This document shows, piece by piece, positions 18,377 to 26,962 of a DNA stretch of 64,000 bases. Origin of the DNA: Halobaculum litoreum (lineage in GTDB: Archaea; Halobacteriota; Halobacteria; Halobacteriales; Haloferacaceae); contig NZ_CP126156.1 in the NCBI RefSeq assembly GCF_030127125.1, forward strand, positions 310,001 through 374,000. The letters are read 5' to 3'. The position numbers were made by a program, and so were the translations under genes. The notes below the pieces were generated by a model. The model worked only from the letters and a program-made list of their open reading frames with translations. It was not told where the DNA came from and ran no database searches. The stretch's first letter is position 1; each line of letters opens with the position of its first letter.

Positions 18377-18985
18377 TCAGCGGGCCGTCGGCGGGTCGCC
18401 GCCGGCGCCGAGACGGTTCCGGCGCGAGCGCACGAGGTGGACGACGCTGGTCGCGGCGAACAGGGCGACGACCAGCGCCGCGTAGGCGGCGTCGCCGCCG
18501 ATCGAGAACGGGTAGAAGTCCAGCCACGCCACGGTCACCAGCGCCGCGGCGAACGCCGACAGCCCGAGGTAGAACTCGCTCCACGGGATGTCGTTGCCGC
18601 GGACGACGTCCATGTACACCCGGAGGTCCTCCCCGGTCTCGGTCAACTCGATCTCCTCGCGAGTCGACTCGTACCGCAACACGCCGGCCTCGTCGAGGCG
18701 CGGCAGGTGCGTCTGATGGAGCGCGACGTACGCCCGGCGTCGCTGCGTCGAGTCGACCTCCGCCACGTCGACCCCGTTCTCCCACGCCGCGACGTGCTCG
18801 GCGAGTTCGCCGATCTCGGCGCTCTCGGCGCGCATCAGGTGGTGGAGCGCGTACCGACGGCGGTCGTTGCCGAGGAGCTCGAACACCTCCGTCCGGCCCA
18901 GATCGCCCGGTCCGTCGTCGCCGGGGCCGGGCGGTCCCTCCGGTCCGAACTCGCCCGCGGTGTCGTCCACGTGGGTTGACATCAC
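18377..18985 (-). CDS. DUF7344 winged-helix regulator with two membrane helices
   Basis: This 202-residue protein carries a winged-helix DNA-binding domain of the haloarchaeal DUF7344 type (VFELLGNDRRRYALHHL, then HQTHLPRLDEAGVL). Two C-terminal hydrophobic helices would tether it to the membrane. It is probably a transcriptional regulator whose targets are unknown. It is transcribed divergently from the TasA-like cluster across a 351-base intergenic region containing an operator-like array, so autoregulation and control of that cluster are plausible. A paralogous domain without the helices occurs at 56626-57009. Confidence 0.8.
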   Translation of the reverse strand: MMSTHVDDTAGEFGPEGPPGPGDDGPGDLGRTEVFELLGNDRRRYALHHLMRAESAEIGELAEHVAAWENGVDVAEVDSTQRRRAYVALHQTHLPRLDEAGVLRYESTREEIELTETGEDLRVYMDVVRGNDIPWSEFYLGLSAFAAALVTVAWLDFYPFSIGGDAAYAALVVALFAATSVVHLVRSRRNRLGAGGDPPTAR

Positions 18986-19185
18986 CGACTACTCAGTTGT
19001 TGGATAAGTTAAAGCTCGGCCTCGGTTACCGTTCGATTGTCGTTATCTTAGTGTCAATCGAACCGAAACATGCTCCGCGCCCGGTTTTCCGGTCGTTTCG
19101 CGGTCGATCCCGCCCGGCGAGTGTCCCCGTCGACCGCGGTGTCGCTCCGGGCGTCCCGCGTCCGATCCGGGGCCTTAGGGGGCCC

Positions 19186-19264
19186 GATACCGGGTGTACG
19201 ATCCCCGATACAGGGTATAATCCCCGCGATACAGCGCCGTAGCCCCGGCACTACAGCGCTGTAT
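19186..19264. promoter_or_regulatory. Array of four palindromic motifs at 21-bp spacing, ending in a strong inverted repeat
   Basis: GATAC begins at 19186, 19207 and 19228, exactly 21 bases apart, and a related CTAC begins at 19251. Each opens a small dyad of the form TAC-N4 or N5-GTA (or TATA). The last two elements together form ATACAGCGC (19229-19237) and its exact reverse complement GCGCTGTAT (19256-19264), extended inward by GTAG/CTAC. Two-helical-turn spacing suits cooperative binding of a dimeric regulator. The array ends about 70 bases before the start of the first TasA-like gene, within the gap to the divergent DUF7344 regulator. Confidence 0.65.
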
Positions 19265-19336
19265 GCGGCTCATGAATACTACCCCCCAGTTCGTTGTCGG
19301 TTGTGTGCGCGGTGTGGTTCCGCGCGGTGTGCAAAC

Positions 19337-20620
19337 ATGTCCGACGACGACAACAGCGGCTCGACGATCGAACTGAATCGCCGCCGGGTGCTCGGTGCGC
19401 TCGGTACCATCGGTGTGGCGTCCGCGGGGGCGGGCGCGGGGACGTTCGCGCTCTTCAGCGACACTGAAGGAGTCTCCGGTAACTCAGTCCAAGCCGGTAC
19501 GCTGAATCTTGCGAACGGAAACGGCGAAGACAATATAACGGCTACTCTGTCCGCGGATGGTAACGAGGGTTCGGGAATCGCTCCCGGATATTCGGGAACT
19601 CACCTCGTCGGTATGCAGAACTCCGGGACGATCGGCGGAACACTGGACGTGACCATCGACAACCTATCGGTAACGCAGCCGAACGACCGGACCGGTGACA
19701 TTGATCCGGAGTTGCCTCTCGATCCAGCGGACATCGGGGCTGGGAACGCCGAGGATCCGGACTACCGACTATTCGAGAACCTGTTCGCTGCCACCGGGTT
19801 CGGTGAGATGGGTCCAGGAGGAAACCGAACAAACCTTATCGACGATGTCGGCTTTGAATATCCCGTCTGGACGATCCACGACTGGGTCCCGTACAGAGAG
19901 AACAACGATCTTGAAGACCTCTGGCTGGCATTCCCCGACGACGGTTCGTTCGATAGTTTTGCCGTTGCGATTGACACGGATAACTCAGGCCTCGCAGACC
20001 TCCATATCGGCTACCAGCCGGACGGCGGAAACACCGATAGTGGTTGGTTCTACAAAGAAACGACTCAGCAAGGTTACTTTACCGACAGAAAGCCGGGCGT
20101 TCCGGACGCTGTCGGATTCAAAGACGTCCGGTTCTACGGAGGGAATTACGGTGACCTGAAGATCGCCCGGATCTATATCGACGAATCTCGGCTGGGTAAT
20201 CAGTTCTCGCTCGGTGGCCATGTTGCGTACAACAGCCCGAAGGGTACCAATGGGTGGGTGGTCGCTCCAGTCACGCCAGGGTTCGATTGGCTGCAGGACG
20301 AGAACGGGGCACTGGCGACGTCAGATAATTACGCGACCGTTCGTGTCGACGGGTCGAACACCTACCGGAATATCGCAGATATGCTTGACGTCGACATTGC
20401 GATGTACGATGACTACAGCTCAGGAACTGGCCGGACAGAGATCGCTCGTGGGAAACTTTCGCAAGTATTGGACGCGGAACTAGAGGATTACGAGTTCCAG
20501 AGCGAGCCCGATCAGTTGGCAATTGAGTGGTCTCTCTCGAAGAATGTCACTAATGCGGTGCAGGGCGACGAGGCCACGTTCGACGTGACTGCAACTCTGA
20601 ACCAAGAGGACTCGCAGTAA
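19337..20620 (+). CDS. SipW-dependent TasA-like exported protein 1
   Basis: This 427-residue exported protein has the signal type processed by SipW-class peptidases: RRR at 15-17, a hydrophobic stretch of about 20 residues, then FALFSDTE. The sequence after it (VQAGTLNLAN) matches the start of TasA/camelysin-like beta-sandwich subunits. The middle of the protein is longer than in the two genes downstream. The ATG at 19337 fits the signal; the open frame extends further upstream without coding character. Its GC content is lower than its neighbours (57% and 60% in two hand-counted lines), which suggests a different origin or faster turnover. It is the first gene of a six-gene run that includes a signal peptidase. 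Confidence 0.85.
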   Translation: MSDDDNSGSTIELNRRRVLGALGTIGVASAGAGAGTFALFSDTEGVSGNSVQAGTLNLANGNGEDNITATLSADGNEGSGIAPGYSGTHLVGMQNSGTIGGTLDVTIDNLSVTQPNDRTGDIDPELPLDPADIGAGNAEDPDYRLFENLFAATGFGEMGPGGNRTNLIDDVGFEYPVWTIHDWVPYRENNDLEDLWLAFPDDGSFDSFAVAIDTDNSGLADLHIGYQPDGGNTDSGWFYKETTQQGYFTDRKPGVPDAVGFKDVRFYGGNYGDLKIARIYIDESRLGNQFSLGGHVAYNSPKGTNGWVVAPVTPGFDWLQDENGALATSDNYATVRVDGSNTYRNIADMLDVDIAMYDDYSSGTGRTEIARGKLSQVLDAELEDYEFQSEPDQLAIEWSLSKNVTNAVQGDEATFDVTATLNQEDSQ

Positions 20621-20639
20621 CCCCACCGGGTGACCACCG

Positions 20640-21815
20640 ATGCGCGACGACTCCGGTAGCTCGTTCGAGCTCTCCCGCCGCGGAGTGCTCGGCGGCCTCG
20701 TGACGATGGGCGCGGCGTCGGCAGCCGCGGGTGCGGGCACGGTGGCGCTGTTCAGCGACGAGGAGACCAGCGCGAACAACACGGTGCAGGCGGGCACGCT
20801 CGACCTGACGGTGAACGGCACCGGCTCGAACGCCGTCATCGACGTGTCGAACGTCGTCCCGGAGGGCGAGGGAAGCGACTCGGCGACGCTGCGAAACGCC
20901 GGGACGCTCCCCGGGTATCTCACCTTCGGGATCACCGGGTTCCGAACCCCGGAGAACGGCGTCAACGACCCCGAGGCGGACGCGAGCCAAGAGACGGACC
21001 CGTTCGGGTCGAACTCCGGCGGGTCGCACACGGGCGAACTCGGACAGAACCTCGAACTCCGGGTCAAACTCGTGGTCGACGGGACCGACGAGTACCTGAT
21101 CGGTCACGAGCCGGTGAACGGCGACGACGGGTACGTGCTCGCGTCGGACGTCGACCTCGGGCCGTACGACCTCGGCGAACTCCGGCTGTCGCCGGGACAG
21201 TCGGTCGACTTCGTCACGGACTACCGCGTGTACAACGCAGGCAACGAGATCCAAAGCGACAGCGTCGAGATCGAAGCCGGGTTCGCGCTCACGCAGGAGC
21301 CCGACCAGATCACGCTCCCCGAGACCCGCACCGTGGACGCGACCGCGGTCGGTCCCTCGGGGGACGCGGTCGACGCGGGCGTCGAGTTCGACCTCGCCAA
21401 TCCGTTCGGGCAGACCGCGACGGTCACCGACGTCCACATCCAGCCGACGGACACGGATCTGGTCCTCGTCAGCGACGAGACCGGCGGGACGAACTACGAC
21501 GACTACACCTACAACTCGGACGTCCACCTCGAGACACCCGACGGCGACACCGACGGCTGGGTCGACGGCGGCAGCGGCGAGTTCGACGTCCCCGGCTGGG
21601 TCGACCTCGGCTCCGACGGCTGGAGCGCCGGGGCCCAGCAGGAGGCCGTCCTCTCGCCCGGAACCACGGCGACGGTGAACCTCTACGCGTTCCGCAACGA
21701 GAGCGGGAACAAAGAGGAGATGACCGGCAAGCGGGTCCGGGTCACGTTCGACGTCAGCCTCGCCGACGGCACCGAGACGTTCGTCCCGCTCGTCGCGGAG
21801 ACACCGGGCGACTGA
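20640..21815 (+). CDS. SipW-dependent TasA-like exported protein 2
   Basis: This 391-residue exported protein has the same signal layout as the preceding gene (LSRRGVLGGLVTMGAAS, then VALFSDEE) and the same mature start VQAGTLDL. Two beta-rich halves follow; the second begins near residue 225 (TRTVDATAVG) and may be a separate domain. It starts 20 bases after the preceding stop, so the two are very probably cotranscribed. The function is inferred as a structural filament or matrix subunit by analogy with TasA of Bacillus and archaeal bundling pili; no enzyme motif is visible. Confidence 0.84.
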   Translation: MRDDSGSSFELSRRGVLGGLVTMGAASAAAGAGTVALFSDEETSANNTVQAGTLDLTVNGTGSNAVIDVSNVVPEGEGSDSATLRNAGTLPGYLTFGITGFRTPENGVNDPEADASQETDPFGSNSGGSHTGELGQNLELRVKLVVDGTDEYLIGHEPVNGDDGYVLASDVDLGPYDLGELRLSPGQSVDFVTDYRVYNAGNEIQSDSVEIEAGFALTQEPDQITLPETRTVDATAVGPSGDAVDAGVEFDLANPFGQTATVTDVHIQPTDTDLVLVSDETGGTNYDDYTYNSDVHLETPDGDTDGWVDGGSGEFDVPGWVDLGSDGWSAGAQQEAVLSPGTTATVNLYAFRNESGNKEEMTGKRVRVTFDVSLADGTETFVPLVAETPGD

Positions 21816-21944
21816 TCCGCACCGCGGCCACCGACCAGACCCACGCGGGCGCCTCGCGGCGGTTCGACTCCGCCGGTGGGTCCTTCGGACGAAGACCTAT
21901 GAGGAACCTCCCGTAAGTATCGGACAAGCGACGGACACGAACGA

Positions 21945-22850
21945 ATGGTACCCGACCTCCCCGGAACGATCGGCCGCCGCCGCCTGCTGTCGAGCCTCGG
22001 CGTGCTCGGCGCCGCCAGCGCCGCCTCCGGCATCGGCACGTGGGCGCTCCTCTCGGACACGGAGCGGACGACCGGAAGCGTGACCGCGGGGACGCTCGAC
22101 CTCCGGGTCGGCGACGGCGGCACGGCGACGCTCGCGATCGACGACGCGGCGCCGGGGGACGCCGGCGTCGCGACGGTTCCGGTGGCCAACGACGGGACCG
22201 TCGCGGGGACGCTCGGCCTCACGGTCGTCGACGTTCGCCCGAGCGCGCCCGGCGGCGGGTCCGGTGCGGACGCCGAGCGGTCGGGCGGTCCGGTCGCCGA
22301 CGTCGCGTTCCGGGGCTGCGGGAAGGCGGTCGTCGAGTTCGCCGCCGACGCGGTGTTCCCCGTCGAGCTCGACGTGCACGAACGGCGGGGGAACGGCGAG
22401 ACGGTCGACGAGACGCGGACGGTCGAGGCGGCGGAGACGACGCCGGCGACGGGCGGGCGGCGACGGACCACACTAACGCGCAGCCGGGGGAAGCTCGTCG
22501 CCGTCGGGGTCGACGACCGGACGTGGACGAACCCGAACCCCTGCGCGACCGACGGCGCCTCGGGAGACGGCGCGTCCGTCGCGCTCGCGAAGGCGCTGTC
22601 GGTCGACGCCGGCTACGCAGCCGACGAGGCAGCGGCCGGGGCGGACCCCCTCGTCCGGGCGGACCCGGCGTGGGACCTGTCGGTCCCGGCGCGGGCGACG
22701 AGCGACCGGACGCTCGCTCCGGGGGAAAGCGGCGGCTCCCAGGGCTCGACTGCGGTGCTGTACGTGGCGTGGTCGATCGACGCGGACCCCGCCGAGCCGG
22801 TCGCCGGCGGGACAGTCGAGATCGAGTTGCGACCGGAGATCCACAGATGA
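21945..22850 (+). CDS. SipW-dependent TasA-like exported protein 3
   Basis: This 301-residue exported protein has the signal TIGRRRLLSSLGVLG, followed by WALLSDTERTTGSVTAGTLDL, matching the two genes before it. A mature beta-rich region includes the cysteine-containing FRGCGKAVVEF and later TNPNPCATDG, so a disulfide is possible. It lies just upstream of the signal peptidase gene. A gap of 129 bases with an AT-richer patch (GGAACCTCCCGTAAGTATCGG) separates it from the preceding gene, so an internal promoter is possible. Confidence 0.82.
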   Translation: MVPDLPGTIGRRRLLSSLGVLGAASAASGIGTWALLSDTERTTGSVTAGTLDLRVGDGGTATLAIDDAAPGDAGVATVPVANDGTVAGTLGLTVVDVRPSAPGGGSGADAERSGGPVADVAFRGCGKAVVEFAADAVFPVELDVHERRGNGETVDETRTVEAAETTPATGGRRRTTLTRSRGKLVAVGVDDRTWTNPNPCATDGASGDGASVALAKALSVDAGYAADEAAAGADPLVRADPAWDLSVPARATSDRTLAPGESGGSQGSTAVLYVAWSIDADPAEPVAGGTVEIELRPEIHR

Positions 22851-22899
22851 CGGAGCCAGCACGCGAGGGACGGACCGGACAGCCCCGAGGTGGCGACCG

Positions 22900-23418
22900 A
22901 TGAGCCGACCGAACGCGCGGACCGTCGGCGCCGTGGCGCTGGTGCTCGTGCTCGCGCCGTTCGTGGTGTTCGCGGTGCCGCAGGTCGTCGGCGCGAGCCA
23001 CTCGTACGTCGTCCTCTCCGACAGCATGTCGCCGGAGATCCGCGCGGGCGACGTGGTCGTCGTCGACGAGGCGCCGTCGGACCGAATCGAGACGGGCGAC
23101 GTGATCACCTACGAGCGCCCCGGGGGTGACCAACTCGTCACCCACCGGGTGATCGAGGTGCGCTCCGACGGCGGCGGCGTGTCGTTCCGGACCAAAGGCG
23201 ACGCCAACGAGGATCCCGACCCACAGCCGGTCGCCGCGTCGAACGTGGTCGGCGTCGTCGCGTTCCACATCCCCCTGATCGGGCACGTCGTCTCGTTCGC
23301 GGGCTCGGACCTCGGCATCGTGGTGTTCGTCATCCTCCCGGCGGTCGGGCTCGCGGTCGGCGAGGTGTACGACCTCTACCGGGAGGCGACGGCCGACGGC
23401 GACGGAGGTGACGGCTGA
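22900..23418 (+). CDS. Signal peptidase I, SipW/Sec11 type
   Basis: This 172-residue S26B-type signal peptidase should cleave the exported proteins encoded around it. An N-terminal membrane helix (residues 9-30) is followed by the nucleophile serine in LSDSMSP (Ser42), RAGDVVVV, the histidine in THRVIEV (His82; the archaeal/ER type uses Ser-His in place of Ser-Lys), and the KGDANEDPD block with the conserved aspartates. A second membrane helix lies near the C-terminus. Its position inside a cluster of SipW-signal proteins indicates a dedicated peptidase. The stop is immediately followed by the next start. Confidence 0.92.
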   Translation: MSRPNARTVGAVALVLVLAPFVVFAVPQVVGASHSYVVLSDSMSPEIRAGDVVVVDEAPSDRIETGDVITYERPGGDQLVTHRVIEVRSDGGGVSFRTKGDANEDPDPQPVAASNVVGVVAFHIPLIGHVVSFAGSDLGIVVFVILPAVGLAVGEVYDLYREATADGDGGDG

Positions 23419-23886
23419 ATGGGCGACGTCCCGGTCCGGCGGGTCGTCGCCGCCACGCTCGTCCTCGCGGCGGCCGTGTTCGTCGGTCTCGGCGCCGACG
23501 GCGGCACCGACGCCGCCCTCTCGGACACCGAACGCGTCGGCGTCGTCGTCGAGGCCGACGAGGCGACCCACGCCGACGCGGCCGCGGGTACGTCGGCCTC
23601 GGGGACCGCGTCCACTCCGCCGCCGAACGCGACGGCGACGCCAGATCCCGACGCGACGGCGACATCAGAGCCGAACGCAACAGCAACACCCGAGCCGAAC
23701 GCGACAACGACGCCAGATCCGAACGCCACGGCGACGCCAGAACCCAACGCCACGGCGACGCCCGAGCCGAACGCGACGGCGACACCCACGCCCAACGCCA
23801 CGGCGACGCCCGAGCCGAACGCGACGGCGACACCCACGCCCAACGCCACGGCGACGAACACGACGACGGGGGGTGACGGCGCGTGA
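23419..23886 (+). CDS. Exported protein with repeated PNAT glycosylation sequons
   Basis: This 155-residue protein has an N-terminal hydrophobic segment followed by DAALSDTE, a SipW-type cleavage context. The rest is a low-complexity stalk made of nine PNAT units spaced by short Thr/Glu/Asp/Pro linkers, with one unit mutated to DPDAT. Each N-A-T is an N-glycosylation sequon, so the stalk is probably heavily glycosylated outside the cell. It begins one base after the signal peptidase stop and overlaps the next gene by four bases, so translation is likely coupled. Confidence 0.78.
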   Translation: MGDVPVRRVVAATLVLAAAVFVGLGADGGTDAALSDTERVGVVVEADEATHADAAAGTSASGTASTPPPNATATPDPDATATSEPNATATPEPNATTTPDPNATATPEPNATATPEPNATATPTPNATATPEPNATATPTPNATATNTTTGGDGA

Positions 23887-25160
23887 TCGGCGACCTCCTC
23901 GGCGGCCTCACGGTGACCAAACAGACGGTGCTCGTCGCCATCGTCGGCGGCGTCGTCGTCGGCGGCGCCGGCCTCGGCGTGCTCGGGCCGGAGCTCGGAC
24001 TGACGCAGGGCGGCGACGGGGGACCGGCGACCGAGGCGACGCCGACCGCCACCCCGACACCGACCCCGACACCGCCGCCGGTGTCGGTGACGCCGCCCGC
24101 GACGGGCACCGCGGACGGGGACGGGGGCGAGGATGGCACCCCACCCTCGACACCGTCGACGACGGCGACCGCGTCGACGACGACGACGGGGACCGCGACG
24201 ACGGACGACGGCGGCGGGGACGGCGACCCGGACGACTCGGAGGCGGACGACGACCGGAACGACGCGCCCGCCGAGCGACCGTTCGCCGACCCGGCGCTCT
24301 CGCTGTCGGTCTCGGCCCCGGCGGACGTGTCGAACGACGCGGGCGCCGTCGGCGCCGTCGGCGGCGACGTGGACGCACGGGCGTCGTGGACGGGCGACGC
24401 CGACGCGGTCGTGTTCGTCGTCAGGGCCGGCCAGCCCGACGGCACGTGGCGCGAACTCGCCCGCGAGGCGGTGTCCGTCGGCGACGCGGACGCCGTCGAC
24501 CTCGCGGACGCGGTCGGGAACACGTCGTTCACCTACGTCGACGCCGCGAACGCCTCGGCGCTGGACAACCCCACCAACGCGACGGCCGTCACCCGCTCGG
24601 GCGCGGTCGCGGTGACTGCGGTGTTCTTCGACGACGGCGAGCGGGTCGGACAGGCCCAGCGCGTCCGCACCTACGCGTTCGACGTGACCAACACCGGCGC
24701 CGTCGACCTCGCGGTCGACGAGCGGGACGCGCGCGGCCTCTCGGTCGACGACGTCGCGCCGGGGACGACCGCGGAGCGACGGATCCGCGTCCGCAACGCC
24801 GGCGCCGCCGACGGCACGCTCCGCCTCGCGTTCGCCAACCGGACGGCCGCCGAGAACGGCCTCGCCGAACCGGAGGCGCCCGTCGACGACCCGGGACGCG
24901 TCGAACTGCTCGACGCGCTCGAACTGCGCGTCTCCGTCGCCGACGGCGACGGAGGACGGACGTACCTCGTCGGCGACGCCGACCGATTCGTCCGCTACGG
25001 CGCCGTCGCCGACGGGCTGGGGTCGGTGCCGCTGGGGAGCGACCGCACGCGGACGGTCGTCGTCGAGTGGCGGGTCCCGCTCGACGCCGGCAACGGCGTC
25101 ATGACCGACTCGGTCGGCTTCGACCTGCGGCTGACACTGACGAGCGACGGCCTCGGGTAG
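23883..25160 (+). CDS. Exported Thr/Pro-linker protein with TasA-like beta domains
   Basis: This 425-residue protein is the last gene of the SipW cluster. An N-terminal hydrophobic segment (VLVAIVGGVVVGGAGLGVLG) is followed by a Thr/Pro-rich linker of about 90 residues, then beta-rich regions. The later part (TYAFDVTNTGAVDLAV, RIRVRNAGAADGTL) resembles TasA-like jelly-roll strands. It overlaps the previous gene by four bases (ATGA type). It may be a membrane-anchored minor subunit or filament base; this is inference from context. Confidence 0.75.
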   Translation: MIGDLLGGLTVTKQTVLVAIVGGVVVGGAGLGVLGPELGLTQGGDGGPATEATPTATPTPTPTPPPVSVTPPATGTADGDGGEDGTPPSTPSTTATASTTTTGTATTDDGGGDGDPDDSEADDDRNDAPAERPFADPALSLSVSAPADVSNDAGAVGAVGGDVDARASWTGDADAVVFVVRAGQPDGTWRELAREAVSVGDADAVDLADAVGNTSFTYVDAANASALDNPTNATAVTRSGAVAVTAVFFDDGERVGQAQRVRTYAFDVTNTGAVDLAVDERDARGLSVDDVAPGTTAERRIRVRNAGAADGTLRLAFANRTAAENGLAEPEAPVDDPGRVELLDALELRVSVADGDGGRTYLVGDADRFVRYGAVADGLGSVPLGSDRTRTVVVEWRVPLDAGNGVMTDSVGFDLRLTLTSDGLG

Positions 25161-25197
25161 CGGGGGACGGGGAACGGCGGCCCCGCCTGCCTCGACC

Positions 25198-25593
25198 TCA
25201 CCCGATCAACAGCCGGAGGTTCAGCGCCGTCGTGAACGCGCCGACGAACGACAGCGCCACCGGCGGGAGGTAGTAGCCGACGCGGTCGCCGGCGCGGGCG
25301 CTGGAGAGGCTGATGGCGAGACAGACGCCGAACACGGCCAGCTTCACCGCGATCAGGCCGGCCTCGCCGAAGCCGCCGACCGCGGCGGCGATCAGCGCGT
25401 TCGCCTCGTTCACGGTGTCCGAGTAGCCGATGAGCGCGAGCGTCGTCACCACGTCGCCGACGCCGTACGTCAGCGTCGCGACGAACCACAGGCGGGAGAA
25501 CTCGACGTCGTCGAACGGCGTCCCGGCCAGCGAGAGCCACCCGGCGACCCCGTCCGGGCGGTCGTCGCCGCCCGCGTCCCCTGTCATACCCAC
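25198..25593 (-). CDS. Four-helix membrane protein (DUF5658-like)
   Basis: This 131-residue integral membrane protein has about four helices: LWFVATLTYGVGDVVTTLAL, an Asn-rich loop, GLIAVKLAVFGVCLAI and VALSFVGAFTTALNLRLL. The arrangement resembles small DUF5658-type proteins; the assignment is tentative. It is convergent with the SipW cluster. Confidence 0.7.
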   Translation of the reverse strand: MGMTGDAGGDDRPDGVAGWLSLAGTPFDDVEFSRLWFVATLTYGVGDVVTTLALIGYSDTVNEANALIAAAVGGFGEAGLIAVKLAVFGVCLAISLSSARAGDRVGYYLPPVALSFVGAFTTALNLRLLIG

Positions 25594-25644
25594 GACACGG
25601 CGTGGGAGGGTGAAAACCCTCCCGGGGCGGGCCCGCGGCCGCGA

Positions 25645-26889
25645 CTACTCGCCGTCGAGGTCGGCCAGACAGCGCCACGCGTACATCGTCCGGAGGACGT
25701 CCGCCGCCGCGCCGGGCGCGAACACGAGGTCGTCGGTCGCCCGGACGTGGTCCAGCACCGACGCCGAGGAGTGCTCCGGCGCCGCCGCGACGCCGGCGTC
25801 GGTGTCGGCGGCCCACTCCATCACCCGGAGGTCGGACTTGGAGTCGCCCATGACGCAGACGAACGGGTCGTCGACGCCCAACACCGCCAGCGACGCCTCG
25901 ACGCCGGCGGCCTTGTGGAGGTCGGCCGCGGCCAACTCCGCGGCGTCGGCGCGGTACAGCGCCACCTCCAGCCGGTCGAACAGCGCCGCGGCCGCCGCGG
26001 GCACGTCGCCGTCGGCGGTCGCGCCCGCGCGCTCGACGGCGCCGGCGATCTCCGGGTCGGCGTCGGCGTAGTGCGCCCGGGCCGCCGCGGGGCCGTCCGC
26101 GAGGTCGAGGCGGTCGCCGGCGGCCTCGCCGACGAGGTCGAGCAGGTGGACCATCGCCTCGTCGATGACGGCCTCGGCGTCGTCGCTGCCGGTCTCGTAG
26201 TTGGGCTTGAGGGTGACGTTGAACTCGTTGCCCTGGAGGTGACAGCCGCGGCGGACGCGCTCGGGCGCCTCGTGGAGCACGCCGTCGCGGACGCGGTCGA
26301 CGACCCCCCGGACGTCGTCGTTGAGGTCGTCGTACAGCAGGCGTTTCGTGTCGGCGCCGCTGCCGGGGGTGAACACGCCCGCGCCGGCCTCGTACACGAC
26401 GGAGACGTCCCCCGAGTGGACCAACTCGTTGCCCAGCCCCTGGATGAGGAACCCCTTGACGTTCTCCAGCGTCTGGCCCGTACAGATCACCAGCGGCACC
26501 CCCAGCTCCTCGGCGAACTCCGTGAGGAGGTGGAGCGTCTCGCGCGGGATCTCGTTGTCCGTGTCGCCCGCCGAGCGGAGCGTCTCGTCGACGTCGAGCA
26601 CGAGCGCGTTCGGCGCGCGGCCGTGCTTCCCGTGGAGGTCGAGCGCGGTGAAGGCGGACTCGCGGTCGGCCATCGCGGCCACCTCCGCCAGCGCCGCGCC
26701 GTCGGGGCCGGCGAACGCGCGCTCGATGCGCTCGCGCCGTTCGGCGAGGTCGCCGTTGGCCTCGTCCCACCGGTCGAGGGCGACGCGGGAGTCGAGCGGG
26801 GGGAACAGGTCGACGAACTCGCGGTACGCCCGGAGGGTCTCCGTGTCGAACTCCGCGTAGAGCTGGTAGAGTCGGTCGTAGAGCGTCAT
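25645..26889 (-). CDS. HAD-superfamily hydrolase
   Basis: This 414-residue cytoplasmic HAD phosphatase-like protein has a helical N-terminal region of about 90 residues. It is followed by motif I LVLDVDETLRS (nucleophile Asp99 and Asp101), motif II LVICTGQT and a late motif IV MGDSKSDLRVM. The long region between motifs II and IV (KGCHL-like insert, LKPNYETGSDD) is a cap domain that should determine the substrate, which I cannot name. Downstream on the same strand lies an unrelated membrane protein. Confidence 0.86.
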   Translation of the reverse strand: MTLYDRLYQLYAEFDTETLRAYREFVDLFPPLDSRVALDRWDEANGDLAERRERIERAFAGPDGAALAEVAAMADRESAFTALDLHGKHGRAPNALVLDVDETLRSAGDTDNEIPRETLHLLTEFAEELGVPLVICTGQTLENVKGFLIQGLGNELVHSGDVSVVYEAGAGVFTPGSGADTKRLLYDDLNDDVRGVVDRVRDGVLHEAPERVRRGCHLQGNEFNVTLKPNYETGSDDAEAVIDEAMVHLLDLVGEAAGDRLDLADGPAAARAHYADADPEIAGAVERAGATADGDVPAAAAALFDRLEVALYRADAAELAAADLHKAAGVEASLAVLGVDDPFVCVMGDSKSDLRVMEWAADTDAGVAAAPEHSSASVLDHVRATDDLVFAPGAAADVLRTMYAWRCLADLDGE

Positions 26890-26962
26890 TGCACGGCGTA
26901 CGCGGGTCAGCCGAAAAGCGTCTGTGGATCCGCCGGTACTCGCCGTCCGGGGGGCCGCCGCC

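Noticed and set aside
22847-22903. 18-residue open frame (MTEPAREGRTGQPRGGDR) between the third TasA-like gene and the signal peptidase
   Set aside because: It overlaps the preceding stop and the next start but is too short, without signal or conserved motif, to support as a gene.
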